DNA from: Lonicera japonica
Lineage: Eukaryota > Streptophyta > Magnoliopsida > Dipsacales > Caprifoliaceae
Length of the DNA: 64,000 nt
Assembly: GCA_021464415.1 (NCBI GenBank)
Contig: CM038463.1
Location: 115,288,790-115,352,789 of the forward strand
Reading direction: 5' to 3'
Shown in pieces: positions 17,372-29,492 of this stretch. Position numbers and translations under genes: made by a program. The notes beneath the pieces are model-generated. The model worked only from the letters and a program-made list of their open reading frames with translations. It ran no database searches and was not told the origin of the DNA. Positions within the stretch are counted from its first letter, which is position 1. Every line of letters begins with the position of its first letter.

Positions 17372-18391
17372 GACAGTAGATAACAAGATATATACAAGGA
17401 AAATCTAAATTCACTATAATTATGTATTTAGGTTTTCTCAATTTGGGAGTAAAGATTAAAATCCCTAGATTTCTAATGTATATATTATGTTCGCACAAAA
17501 AAAAATGTATATATTATGCATTTAGGTTTTCTTAATTCTCATTACTTTAAAGTAACTAGATCTAGTTATATATGAAATAATTGAAGTAGGCCTTAATTCG
17601 AACCAAAAATAAAAGTAAAATTAGGCGTTGATACAAGATTATAAATTGATCATAAGTTGGTGGTTAACAATAATAGAGCATAATACAAGGACAAATCGCA
17701 AATAGAGAAGATTATCTAGTGACATTAAGAAAGGACAAAGCGAGAAACATCCATGATTCGGTGGGTTTGAATTTATTTGTTGTTTCATCTGTTTAAAATA
17801 ATCAGTCCTCTTTCATCTTCATCATCAAGTTAGTTAAATAACAAATATTTTTGGCACCATGTTTTGAGAAAGATATATTTACCTACTGATCACTATGCAC
17901 TCAAGAAATTGTCGTTTATAAAAAAAAAATCTTCAATCATTATAAGCCTTAATAGTACGTGACAAGATTACAAGCAAAAATAACTCTTTAATGCATTAAT
18001 GATGACAATAGTAATTCTTTTCGAGTGAGAGTTAACATTTCAGTTTAATTGATTTTTTAGTCTAATTGATTAATATATTAATGTAGTAAATAAATTAACC
18101 TAGATAAAATTAGGACATGAGAGAGCAAACTTTAATTTAGTCTAACCAGAAGAAAAGGAAAAATAAAAATACGACTAGTTATAAATTAAAGAAAAAAGAC
18201 AGGTTAGATGAATATTAGAGACGGAGTCAAAAAAAAAATCTCAACTAAGCCAGGAAGTGCGACTTAGTATTAAGCCTCAAAAATGTTATTTTTATATTTA
18301 ACTATAAAATGTAATTGTGTTGACAAAGTCAGCTATAATTAATTAACTTTCACAGTTTGGCGAGATATAAACTGTGAATGATATTGGTGTC
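17372..18391. other. Non-coding interval
   Basis: AT-rich sequence between the tandem MITEs and the left border of the segmental duplication. No gene or repeat structure could be supported. Confidence 0.5.
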
Positions 18392-18784
18392 CTCCATTGT
18401 TGTCCTGTTATGTGGAGGAGTCTTCTGCCCCAACGCAGTCTAACTTTCCTAGGGAATTAACAAATTTGACACGGAAGTTGGTTCTATTGCAACTTTAACT
18501 TTAATATTTTAATTTTAACAATTTTAATCATAAAATTTTTTTAGTTATGCAAGGTCAATCCGTGATCAACTTCCATTTGAAAGCTCATAATGGAGATAGC
18601 TAGTTTATGTTCATAGGTATCTCTAGAGTTCTTTAAAGAATAGTAAAATCTACAAAAAATTAGCATGTAGATTAAAAGTTATAGCATTATTTAGTTTTTG
18701 TCCACTCTCATTTAGGATTCATGTTGTTTTTTTATCGTTTTTCAGTGTTATCTTTTTGTCCACGTTGGATTCATGTAAGCTTAT
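18392..18784. repeat. Segmental duplication copy A, left part
   Basis: The sequence from ctccattgttgtcctgttat onward aligns with 35014-35415, with scattered substitutions and small indels. It ends at gtaagcttat, where the Copia element is inserted. The alignment resumes after the element at 28243. Relative to the LysM ectodomain gene this is downstream DNA. Confidence 0.85.
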
Positions 18785-19673
18785 TGTTGATCTAAAAGCA
18801 ACTAATTTTGTTTCGATAATAACAATAACATTAATCATATGTAATTTAACTAAGTTGATGTTTTAAGTAATAGGCACAACTACTTTGATCATACGTGGAC
18901 AAAACTGTCGAGCCGGAACCAAGATCATTCTCCTACAAGTTTACAATTACTTTTGTTTTACATCACACACAACAACTTGATCAAAGCATAGCCACAATGG
19001 CATATCAATGAGAATCAAAAGCTCAAAGCAAGTGAAGAACCAAAGAAACTCTCTAAAATGTTCGAAAACTCATTTATTTTAAAATTGAGTGAGTATTTAA
19101 GCTTTCTTTGTAAATGTTCTTATTTGGTAATCATTATATCTCATACATGTTATTTTAACATTATTAGATTGATCATAACCAAGTTTGAAACTTGTTTGAA
19201 TTAAAATTATTTCAAAACCATCATTCTTACAAACCGTTTTTGAAATAAATTCATATTAAATTCAAATGGCCTTATTTTGAACTCTCACGAAAATAGATGC
19301 TTTAGGAACCTATATTTGACCTTCCCCAAGCATCAAAATTGATTTTAGGGCTATATTACAAAAATGTAAAAATTAAAATTTTGACTGGCAGGACAGTGTT
19401 GCTCAGTCGACTGAGGGCCATCAGTCTACTCGGGCGCAGACGTAAGGTCTAATCAACTGAACCGTGTGAACAAAACAACTTGGAGTCATTTGCTTTAATC
19501 ATTCTATCTCTAAGCTTTTTACTTTATTGATATTTTATTGTTTGCGATTGGGATTGCTTGCTTGTTTAGCTTGTTACTTGATATAGACTTTAAATCATTT
19601 TTAACCGTTTTTGAAAAGCGAATTAAGTTTAAAAACCCTATTCACCCCCCTCTAGGGTATTTTTCGACCTATA
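18785..19673 (+). repeat. 5' LTR of the Sirevirus (889 bp, internally deleted)
   Basis: Aligns with the 3' LTR at both ends but is 480 bp shorter. After the palindrome tcagtcgactga (19403-19414) it jumps to the segment matching about 27998 onward. The LTR terminal CA has decayed to TA at 19672-19673. The missing stretch contains the TATA-like box and probable transcription start present in the 3' LTR. Confidence 0.85.
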
Positions 19674-19675
19674 AT

Positions 19676-19687
19676 TAGTATCAGATG
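19676..19687 (+). other. Primer-binding site, initiator tRNA-Met type, decayed
   Basis: The sequence tagtatcagatg lies 2 bp after the 5' LTR. It matches the usual plant Copia primer-binding site tggtatcagagc at 9 of 12 positions. Confidence 0.7.
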
Positions 19688-19721
19688 TTGTATTCTTGTT
19701 TTGATTTAATAATCTTGAAGT

Positions 19722-21080
19722 TTATGACCATGTCTATTTATCAAGGAACTGGCCTTAATGAAAGTGCTTCCATCACTATGCCACCATTGTTTGATGGCAA
19801 GAATTATAGTTATTAAAAAAATCGCATGTGCACATTTCTACAAACTAGTGACTTTGAACAATGGAGGGTTACACTTGTTGGACCCTATGAGATTACCAAA
19901 ACTGATGAAAGGGGTAATGTTCTCCTTAAGTCTATTTTCGAATATGATGAGCATGATATTAAGAAAATTCAATTAAATACTAAAACTTTAAATTATTTAC
20001 ATTGTGCCTTAAGCATGGAAGAATACAACAAAATCTCTAGTTGCAAAATCGATAAAGAGATATGGGATCAACTTGAAGTTGCCCATGAGGGAACCTCCCA
20101 AGTTAAGGATGATAACATTAATTAATATGCTTGTTCATGACTATGAATTGTTCAAAATGGAGCCTAATGAACCTCTTGCCTCTATTTATAGTAGATTATC
20201 TATTATCACTGATGCTTTAAATCTTCTTGGTAAGATTTACTCTAATGAGGACAAAATTCGAAAGAACCTTAAAACTCTTCCCAAGAAATAGAGACCAAAG
20301 GTAACCATTCAAGAAGCCAAGAACCTCAAGACTCTTAGCATGGACAAACTCTTAGTTTCTCTCAAAACCCATGAGAAAGAGTTGGAAAGAAAAGAACAAG
20401 TTGATTCGAAAGCTAAAAAGACTTTAACTCTCAAAGCAAGTCAATGAGAGGATGATGAGGAGTCAATGGGAGGAGATGAATACATGGCTATTCTATCTAA
20501 GAAATTCATGAAATTTCTAATTAAGAAGAAAATCTATAAAGGAAAATGAAACAATTTTGGTTTTTCATCAAGAAGGAACAATGATCATTCAAGCCAATCA
20601 AGAGTTGAAAATGAAGAAGTGAAGAAATGTTTTCGTTGCAATGAATCGAGGCATTTCAAAACCAATTACCTGGCTAGAAGAAAGGAGAATAGAGACAAGA
20701 AGGATAAAGTGTTCAAGCAAGTGAGACACGCCCTCAAAGGTTCATGGAGCGATTCCGAAGGAGGCGAGTCCGATGCTGACTCTAGTGACGAGAAAACGAC
20801 AAATCTTTGCCTTATGGCAAAAGATGATGAGGTAGACTCTAACTATGATTCATTTAGTGCTAATGATGCTTCTATTAATGATGACGCACATTATGAGAAT
20901 GACTATGATGAATTATATAAGATGTTTAATGAGTTGCATAGTAAATTTAAAAATCTATCTAAAAAATATGTAAGCCTCAAAATGGATAACTCAATAATTT
21001 CTAGTAAGTGTGAAACTTTTTAAAAGAAAAATGTTGTTTTGAAAAATGAAATTAAAACTTTGAAGAAAGGCAAGGAAAAG
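19722..21080 (+). pseudogene. Sirevirus gag, broken
   Basis: The frames at 19758-20291 carry the retroelement capsid-like region, with an FEQWR motif and a WDQLE motif as in plant Copia gag proteins. A nucleocapsid zinc knuckle begins at about 20628 as CFRCNESRHFKTNY, where the expected last Cys is Tyr and the usual Gly before His is Arg. An acidic stretch and a heptad-like Leu/Lys region follow (20740-21020), typical of the Sirevirus gag tail. Several stops and frameshifts interrupt it. It once encoded the particle protein that packages element RNA. Confidence 0.8.
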
Positions 21081-21478
21081 GAAATTTAAAACACACTTAT
21101 TTTAGAAAATGTTAAGTTGAAGGATCAAGTGGATGACTTGACCAATAGTCAAACCAAGTTCATAAATGGAAGGGATAACTTGGATAAACTATTGAGAATT
21201 CAAAAGTGTGCTTTTGATAAAGCTGGTTTAGGTTACAATCAATTGACAATCAAAAGGATTACAAAAATTTCTTCAAAACATACACACCTCATGATTCCAC
21301 TAATCTTTGTTCATATTTTTTAGAAATACTCACTATATGTTCTTGTTTCTACAAAAATAGGGGTTTTCCTAAGAGAAAACTTGCTTAAGTTCCAAAATGA
21401 ACCATTATGTATGCTAACTCAAAGGGACCCAACACATTTTGGGTACCAAATGAGAAGTTACTTAAAGTTATGGTGTAA

Positions 21479-24400
21479 GTGTGCTTAAAAATTAGAGGAA
21501 GCAAAACCAAATGGTTCTTAAATAGCAGTTATTCAAAGCACATGACGAGAGACAAGAATGACTTCTTAATTCTCATTCCCAAGCGAGGAGGGAATGTAAC
21601 TTTTGGAGACAACGCCAAGGGTAAGATCATCGGTATAGGTAAGGTTGGTAAAAATTCTACTTGTATTGATAATGTTCTCTTAGTTGAAGGTTTGAAGCAT
21701 AATTTACATAATATAAGTCAATTGTGTGATAAATATTATGAAGTTATTTTTAAATCTGACCGTTGCATTATTAAGAATGTTAGTGATGATTTTATCTTAC
21801 TTATTACATATAGAACTAACAATGTGTATATTATTAAACTTGAAGATTTGTTTCAACAAGATGTTAAGTGCTTATCCGCTATTAATGATATTTCTTGGTT
21901 ATGGCATAGAAGATTAGGACATGCTAATATGGACTTGATCCACAGTTTATCTAAGAAAGAATTAGTTAAAGGATTGCATAATACCAAATTTGCTAAGGAT
22001 AAAATTTGTGATGCATGTCAACTTGGTAAACAACACAAGTCTTCATTTAAGTCTAAAAATGATATTAATACAACTAGATTTCTTGATATATTACATTTTG
22101 ATTTATTTGGTCATAATTCGGTTGCAAGTTTAAGTGGCAAATTGTATACTTTTATTATTGTTGATAATTATTCTAGATTTACTTAGGTGTTCTTTCTCTC
22201 TTACAAAAGTGAAATTCTACATGTTTTTGCTAAATTTTGTAAAAAAGTTTAAAATAAAAAAGGTGTTTCTATTGTGCATGTTAGGAGTGATAAAAGTAGA
22301 GAATTAGATAATATTGATATTGAGAACTTTTTGATGAGCATGATATCGATCATAATTTTTCAGCTTCCAGAACTTCTCAACAAAATGGTGTTGTTGAAAG
22401 AAAAAATAAATATCTTCAAGAGATGTCTAGGATTATGTTAAATGAACATTCTTTGCACGAGTATTTTTGGGCGGAAGCCGTTACTACCGCATGTTATGTG
22501 ATTAATCGTGTTATTTTTCGTAAAAAGTTAGATAAGACACTTTATGAGTTATAGAATGGCAAGAAATCAAATATTGCATATTTTAAAGTCTTTGGTTGTA
22601 AGTGTTTTATTTTGAATGATCGTGACCGCATAAGTAAATTTGATGTTAAATTCGATGAAAGAATTTTTTTTTTAGGTATGCCAATGATAGTAAAGTGTAT
22701 AGAGTTTACACCAAGAAAAGTTTAATTGTTCAATAATCTATGCATATTGTATTTGATGAGTCCAATTCTTTTACACCCAAAGTACGTTTCGATGACGATG
22801 TTGAAATTATCCAAAAAATCTCGAATATTCAAATTAATGATACATCTAAAAAAGAAATATTGAGTGCTTAAACTACGTCTAAAGAGTTAAAAAATAAAAT
22901 CGAGCAAAACTCGAATGATTTGCCTAGGAGTTGAAAAATTGTGTCCAACCACCTTATCGATCAAATTCTTGGAGAGCCATCTAATAAAGTTTTTTATGAC
23001 TAAATCATCCTTAAGAAATGTATGTAATAATGTGGCTTTCGTTTCTCAATATGAGCCTAAGAATATAAATGAAATCGAACAAGATGAATCTTTGATGATG
23101 GCTATACAAGAAGAGTTCAATCAATTTGAGAGAAACAAAGTATAGACACTTATTTTCAAATCAAATTATCACTCAATTATAAATACTAAATGGGTATTTC
23201 GCAATAAAAATGAGGAAAGTAGTGTAGTTATAAATAAAGTTAGATTTGTTGTCCAATGATACAATCAATAGGATGGCATTGATTATGAGAAAACATATGC
23301 ACCCGTTGCACGTTTAGAAGTCATTCGTATGCTACTTGCTTATTTATATTTTAAGAATTTTAAGTTGTATCAAATGGATATGAAAAGTACTTTCTTAAAT
23401 GGTTTTATTAAAGAGGAAGTATATGTGAAACAACCTCCCGATTTTAAAAATCATGCCTATTCAGATTATGTGTTTAAATTGTCAAAGGCTTTGTATGGTT
23501 TAAAATAAACACCTACAGCATGGTATGATATATTAAGTTCATTCTTGCTTAATAATGGATTTGTTATAGGCAAAGTCGATACTACATTATTCACTAAGAA
23601 TTATGATAATGATATGCTACTTGTGCAAATCTATGTTGATGATATTATTTTCGGTTCTACTAATGAGAATCTTTGTAAGGATTTTTTCACTTGTATGCAA
23701 AAGGAATTCGAAATGAACAAGATGGGAAAGATGAACTATTTTCTCAGATTATAAGTAAAGCAATGCAAAGATGGGATCTTTGTCAATCAAAAGAAGTATG
23801 TGAAGGAACTCTTGAAGAAGTTCGACATGAAATGCGTTAAATCAATGAATACGCCTATGAGTTCAACGTTGAAACTTAACAAAGATGAAAGTGGTAAGAG
23901 TGTTGACATCAAGAAGTACCGAGGTATGGTCGGTAACTTACTTTAATGTTTGTTTATGAGCACGATTCCAAGTGTATCCTAAAGAATCTCACTTACATGT
24001 AGTAAAACGAATATTTCGTTATCTTTTCGGTATTAGTTCTTTGGATTTGTGGTACCCAAGAGAGAACACTTTTGACTTAATAAATTATTCCGATGTGAAT
24101 TTTATTGGTTGCAAAATCGATAGGAAAAACATTAGTGGGACATGTTATTTTTTAAGTCACGCATTATACCTTGGCCAAGTAAGAGACAAAATTCGGTGGC
24201 CCTTCCAATGGCCGAAGCTGAATATGTGACGGTCAGAAGTTATTGTGCACAAACTTTATATATTAAACAACAACTGGAAGACTTTGGTATAAGTCTAAGC
24301 CACATTCCCATTAAATGTGATAACACAATTGATATAAGCTTAACCAAAAATCCCATACAACATTCACGTGCTAAGCACACTGAGATAAGATATCATTTCA

Positions 24401-24549
24401 TTCGTGATCATGTGCAAAAATATTATGTTTATATTGAATTCGTTAGCATCGAATCACAATTTGCGAATATTTTCACAAAATCACTTCCCGATGATCGCTT
24501 TTGTACAATCCGATGTGAACTTGGTATAATTAGAACATGTGATATCTAG
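21479..24549 (+). pseudogene. Sirevirus pol (protease, integrase, RT, RNase H), broken
   Basis: Domains run in Copia order. A protease relic starts near 21510, where the catalytic Asp is lost: WFLNSSYSKHMT replaces the usual DSG-type core. The GAG-pre-integrase/integrase zinc-finger region carries HRRLGH and CDAC motifs (about 21900-22020). The integrase core lies at about 22070-22560, broken by stops. Reverse transcriptase spans about 23140-23760 with the YVDD active site intact near 23632. RNase H spans about 23970-24500. Stop codons at, among others, 22185, 22552 and 23506 and frame changes near 23750 and 24140 show it is dead. I describe it only as a degenerate copy. Confidence 0.88.
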
Positions 24550-24800
24550 TTGTCCAAAATGTTCATATATATTGATCATTTATGATCATTTAATGGCTCT
24601 TTATAAGCATACCATTCATATACACTTCTATTTAATTAATTTTTGTGCAAAATTTATAATTTCACAGCTCTTATTACTTTTACATATTATTGTGAGGACC
24701 AACAGTCATTTTGCAGCATAAAAATGGTCAAAATACTATATTTTGGATTCAAATGCAGCAGAGGGAAAATCTGAAAAAATTATGCAGAAAACTAGATAAT

Positions 24801-24872
24801 TAGTCGACTAAGGAATTGGGTCAGTTGACTGATGACCTTCAGTCGACTGAAGGTAAGCATCAGTCGACTGAT
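24801..24872 (+). repeat. Cluster of GTCGAC-centred palindromes
   Basis: Four palindromic or near-palindromic motifs lie within 72 bp: tagtcgacta (24801-24810), tcagttgactga (24821-24832), ttcagtcgactgaa (24838-24851) and atcagtcgactgat (24859-24872). The same 12-mer tcagtcgactga recurs once in each LTR (19403-19414 and 27492-27503). Conserved palindromic motifs in non-coding DNA are a described hallmark of Sireviruses. Confidence 0.8.
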
Positions 24873-25295
24873 GCCCACCTGAAGGAACCAGTGCCTTTTT
24901 TTCCCTATTTTTGTATTTCCTTCCTCATTATATCCTCTTCCATTTTCGAAGCTTCTTCTCCAAACCCTTCCCAAACTCCATTAAATCATCAAAACTCATC
25001 TCAAATCCTCACTTAAACCATAAAACCATGCTCTTCAAATATCAAATCCACAACATACACCATCATTTTCACCCAAAATTCATCAAACCCATCTCATTCA
25101 CTCTTTAACACTAACCCTAACCCCTTTTTCGAAATTCTTACTATAAACCACAAATTTCTTCAAATTACTTTATTAAATCATTTCAAAACTCTTAACTAAA
25201 CATTTTTTATCCATCTCAAACATCCTAAACTCAAAATCCTCTTCAATTTTTTTTACCCTTTTAAACCTAATATCTCCAAAACTCCACTACCATCA

Positions 25296-26500
25296 ATGGT
25301 TTCAAGAAGGCAGAGAATAATTGTTGTACGTGAGGCTACATCCGAGGAGGCTCCACCCCTTGTTCCTTTTCCTCCACTTTTCTTCTCAAATGAGTTCGAG
25401 GCAAACTATAATTTCGATTATGCTACTAAGACCATTGAGGAAGGTAAACAATTTAATGTTGAGTTGTTTTATTCCAATGATTTGAAGATTTATGCCATTT
25501 TTCGCAAACAATGTATTATTAACTTCTTAAGCATAAAAGAAAACGTTTACCCTCGGTTAGTACGATTATTCTACACAAATCTTCACCACCCTTCCCTTAA
25601 GAATGGACTCCCGAACAAGTCCCGTCTTGTCACTTTATTGAACGGTCGAACATTTAGCTTTATTAGGGTCGACTTGATCGGTATTTTTGGCTTTCCTACT
25701 AATAATGTGACGAAAACCCCATTAATTTTAAAAACCTTATCGGTTTTGAGAAAATCGTGGCTCTAAGCCTTATTCTCAAAAGGGGTTATAAACAACACAG
25801 TAGTGGGACGAGACCCGATATCACGATTTCTATGCTTAATCTTTAATCTTCAAAGCCATCTTATCCATAATATCATTGGTTATTGCATTGTACCAAGACG
25901 TGGGAGTCGGGGCTTGGTGAATCAATTAGACATATTTTTGGTGTGGGCTATTAACATAGGTTAAAAATTAGACTATACAAGTCTCATGTTCTCTCATCTC
26001 CATGAAATCATTACCCGTAAGAAACAAGGTCTAGTATACGGGATGGCTTTGACCCGATTTTCCAAGTTTAATGATATTTAGGTCAATGATGAAATCGATG
26101 TCTTGGTACCCACTGAAAATGAGCTCTACACTGCCAAAACAATTCGGCAAATGAAATACAAATTGGTTGGTAGACAATGGATCTCAAATGATCCTCCAGA
26201 TAGTGATGAGGATGATGATGACGATGAGACCGAGGATGAACCCATCGGTCAAGGAGAACCTGAAATTCCACAACAAGCCACCTCGTCACAAGCTCCTTGA
26301 TAATCCCGTGCCATACCTGAGGCCACTCCTAATACTACCATATTACAAGTTCTTCAAAGAATCTCGGATCAATTTCAAGCACTTTCGGTTAATATAAACG
26401 CTTGTTTCAACCATATTGAAGATAGACAAAGGGCACACGAAGTCGCATTACTTCACTATCATCCCGATTACATGTTTCTTTCTTGGACTCCGTGGTAAGG
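25296..26500 (+). pseudogene. Post-pol (env-like position) coding region of the Sirevirus
   Basis: An open frame of 156 codons (25296-25766) is followed, in shifted or interrupted frames, by another coding-like stretch (about 26040-26300) that ends in an Asp/Glu-rich tract near 26200-26250. It lies between pol and the 3' LTR, the position of the optional env-like gene of Sireviruses. The protein resembles plant transposon proteins of unknown function rather than a proven envelope. No clear signal peptide or membrane helix is visible, so the env-like label is positional only. Confidence 0.55.
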
Positions 26501-26860
26501 CGATCAAGGTTGGGTCAATGGCCTTAAGATCTTCAAGGGCCACAAGAATGATTACTCTTTTTTTTGTTGATGACAAAGGGGGAGAAGAAGAGTATGTGTT
26601 AGATGTTAGGTTTGGTATTGGGTGCTTGGTACACACTTTAGTATGTGTTATGTTTTTGTGTTGGTTGGTTTTAAAAAATCTAACTAATTTTACTTAGTTT
26701 AAACTTTAAGTTTTAACATGATATCATTATGAAATGGTTTGAATTAACATTATGCATGCTTGTTAAATTTAATATTATGCATAGTTTGATGGGGAGCTTT
26801 CCCTATATTATTTCAACTTAAGATCATTATTTCAAACACACATTAATTTATTATCATCAT

Positions 26861-26873
26861 AAAAAAAAGAGAT
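26861..26873 (+). other. Polypurine tract of the Sirevirus
   Basis: The run aaaaaaaagagat immediately precedes the 3' LTR start at 26874. This is the expected position for plus-strand DNA priming. Confidence 0.7.
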
Positions 26874-28242
26874 TGTTGACCTAAAAGTCACTAATCTTGT
26901 TTTGATAATAACAATAATATTAATCATGTATAATTTAATTAAGTTGATGTTTTAAGTAATAGCCACAACTACTTTGATCATACATGGACAAAATCGTCGA
27001 GCCTAAACCAAGATCATTCTCCTACAAGTTTACAATTATTTTTGTCATACATCACACACAAAAACTTGATCAAAGCATAACCACAATGTCATATCAATGA
27101 GGATCAAAAGTTCAAAGCAAGTGAAGAATCGAAGAAACTCTCTAAAACACTCGAAAACTCGTTTATTTTAAAATTGAGTAAGTGTTTAAGCTTTTTTTTG
27201 TAAAAGTTCTTATTTGGTAAACATTATAACTCATACATATTATTTTAACATTATTAGATTGATCATAACTAAGTTTGAAACTTTTTTGAATTAAAATCGT
27301 TTCAAAACCATCATTCTTACAAACCGTTTTTGAAATAAATTCATATTAAATTCAAATGGCTATATTTTGAGCTCTCACGAAAATAAGTGTCTTAGGAACC
27401 TATATTTGACCTTCCCTAAGCATCAAAATTGATTTTAGTGCTATATTACAAAACTGTAAAAATTGGTATTTTGGCTGGCAGGACGTGCTGCTCAGTCGAC
27501 TGAAGCTTCAGAGACTAGCCGTTGAATTTTTGCAATTTTGCCATTTTTGACATCAAATCCTCAAACTCCTTTCAAACGGCCATGTTGTGTCCTATACTAT
27601 ATATACTCATGTTAAACACTATTCAAACACTCTTGAATTATTCTAACTATCTATTCTTCATCTACATTCAAGATTCAAGAACATAGTTTTTATTAATCAT
27701 TGTTCTTTTAAGCTATAAATTGTGATCAAACTTGATATCTCTTAGTGTGAACTTTATTTGTAATCCTTCAAACACTTAAGAACTATTGTACATTGGTGTT
27801 AGCTACCAAAACTCATTCAAATCACATTTGTGAGAGGTGTATCTAATAGTTTAGCAAGAGTGACTTATTGTGTGAGGATTGTAAGTGAAGCAATACTTGT
27901 AAGAGTGTGTGAGAAGAATACACTTGTAGAGATTTGATCTTCACCCAGACGAATATTGGTATTAGTGGAATTTCTAAGGGGGTACTATTCGGACACGTAC
28001 GTAAGGTCTAATCAATCGAACCGCATGAACAAAACGACTTAGAGTCATTTGGTTTAATCATTCTATTTCTAAGCTCTTTACTTTATTACTATTTTATTGT
28101 TTGTAATTAGGATTACTTGCTTGTTTGGCTTGTTGCTTGATATATAATTTAAATCATTTTGAAACGTTTTCAAAAAGCGAATTAAGTTTAAAAACCCTAT
28201 TCACCCCCCCCCCCCCCCCTTTAGTGTATTTTTCAACCTACA
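26874..28242 (+). repeat. 3' LTR of the Sirevirus (1369 bp)
   Basis: Full-length LTR, tgttga to taca. It includes the palindrome tcagtcgactga (27492-27503), a TATA-like actatatatact at about 27595-27606, and a run of about 16 C residues (28204-28219) that is only 6 C long in the 5' LTR. Confidence 0.88.
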
Positions 28243-28867
28243 CCTATGTTAAAAGCTTTTAAATAAAAGTAAATGGAAGGTTGACATTGCATAATTAGAT
28301 TAAGAAAATTTTGGATTTGGCATTGCCAAAAATTGAAATATTATAGTTAAAGTTGTACATACCCAAACTTTGGGGTCCCGTTTCTAATTCATTTATCCAC
28401 ATTTGCTAGCTACATATGCCTCCATTAAGACTTAAGAGCTTTCAAACGGAAGTTGATGGAGGGTTGATATTAGATTGATATATCAAGGTTAAAGTCGCAA
28501 TGGAACCCAGACTTTTGGGTCAAAGTAATAATCTGACTTAATAATTAGTACTTATTTCAATTTAATCAATAGTTCTATAGTTGAGATTTTAAATCTATTA
28601 TATTTTAAATAAGAAATGAAATTATTAATTTGATACATGCTAAAAAAAAGGTAGTTAAACTACCAATTTGAAACGAAATGACTAAAAATTATAAAGAAAA
28701 ATAATAACCCAAAATGTCAACCAATCTATTTCACACATGTTTATCTATTATTCATTTTCACAAATCATTTGTTATAAACTTTATGTATGGTTCTTGGAAA
28801 AACTTTATTGTTGTATATTTTGATGTGATTTAGATCTATCTAATTTAAAAAAATTGGAATATATTTA

Positions 28868-28902
<35 letters not shown>

Positions 28903-29492
28903 GGCAAAATTTAATGACAATAATTATGGACAAATATATTAGTCAACTTTCCTTTAGTTTCTTTAGTAATATCAAGAATCTACATAATTAATTGAAAAGG
29001 GTATATTAGTCTAAATGTATTATCAAATTTTGGAAATTTATGCATGTTTATTGTAATAGGGACTAATTATTAATTTCTAATTCTTGGTTTTCCTAACCAC
29101 TAATTAAGATGGATATAAGGGGTGTAAAACTAAATACCCCTAAATAAAATGATGAAGCATTAAACTGGATTGTTTTATATATATATAGTTTTTGCAATTA
29201 CTCTTTTTGTCGTATTTTTATTTTATTTTTTAAAAAAATTTATGCAAAAGAATTTGAACTTGCACAACTCTTTTTTTTTCAATCAATACCATTACAAAAA
29301 TACATCTACAAGAACAGGTGTATATTTCAGTAGAATTAATATATGAATTAGCAAATATAAATAATTTATACTATTTTCTTTTTGACAATAAACAATTTAT
29401 TCAGTTTGAATATAAATAAATAGCAAGCAACTTTCCCAGTAATTCTACTCCATTTAAATATAGTTTGCTCAAGCTGAGTAAGAAAAGGTTGA

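Larger units (their letters stand above)
18785..28242 (+). mobile_element. Copia LTR retrotransposon, Sirevirus type, degenerate
   Basis: A 9.46-kb element bounded by LTRs beginning tgttga (18785, 26874), with a canonical CA end on the 3' LTR (28242). Between them are a primer-binding site, gag, pol in Copia order, a further coding region after pol, and a polypurine tract. The target duplication is cttat (18780-18784) against cctat (28243-28247). The paralogous empty site at 35416-35420 reads cctat, so the left copy has mutated. The Sirevirus assignment rests on the acidic coiled-coil gag tail, the post-pol coding region and palindromic repeats before the 3' LTR. Many stops and frameshifts make it inactive. 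Confidence 0.9.
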
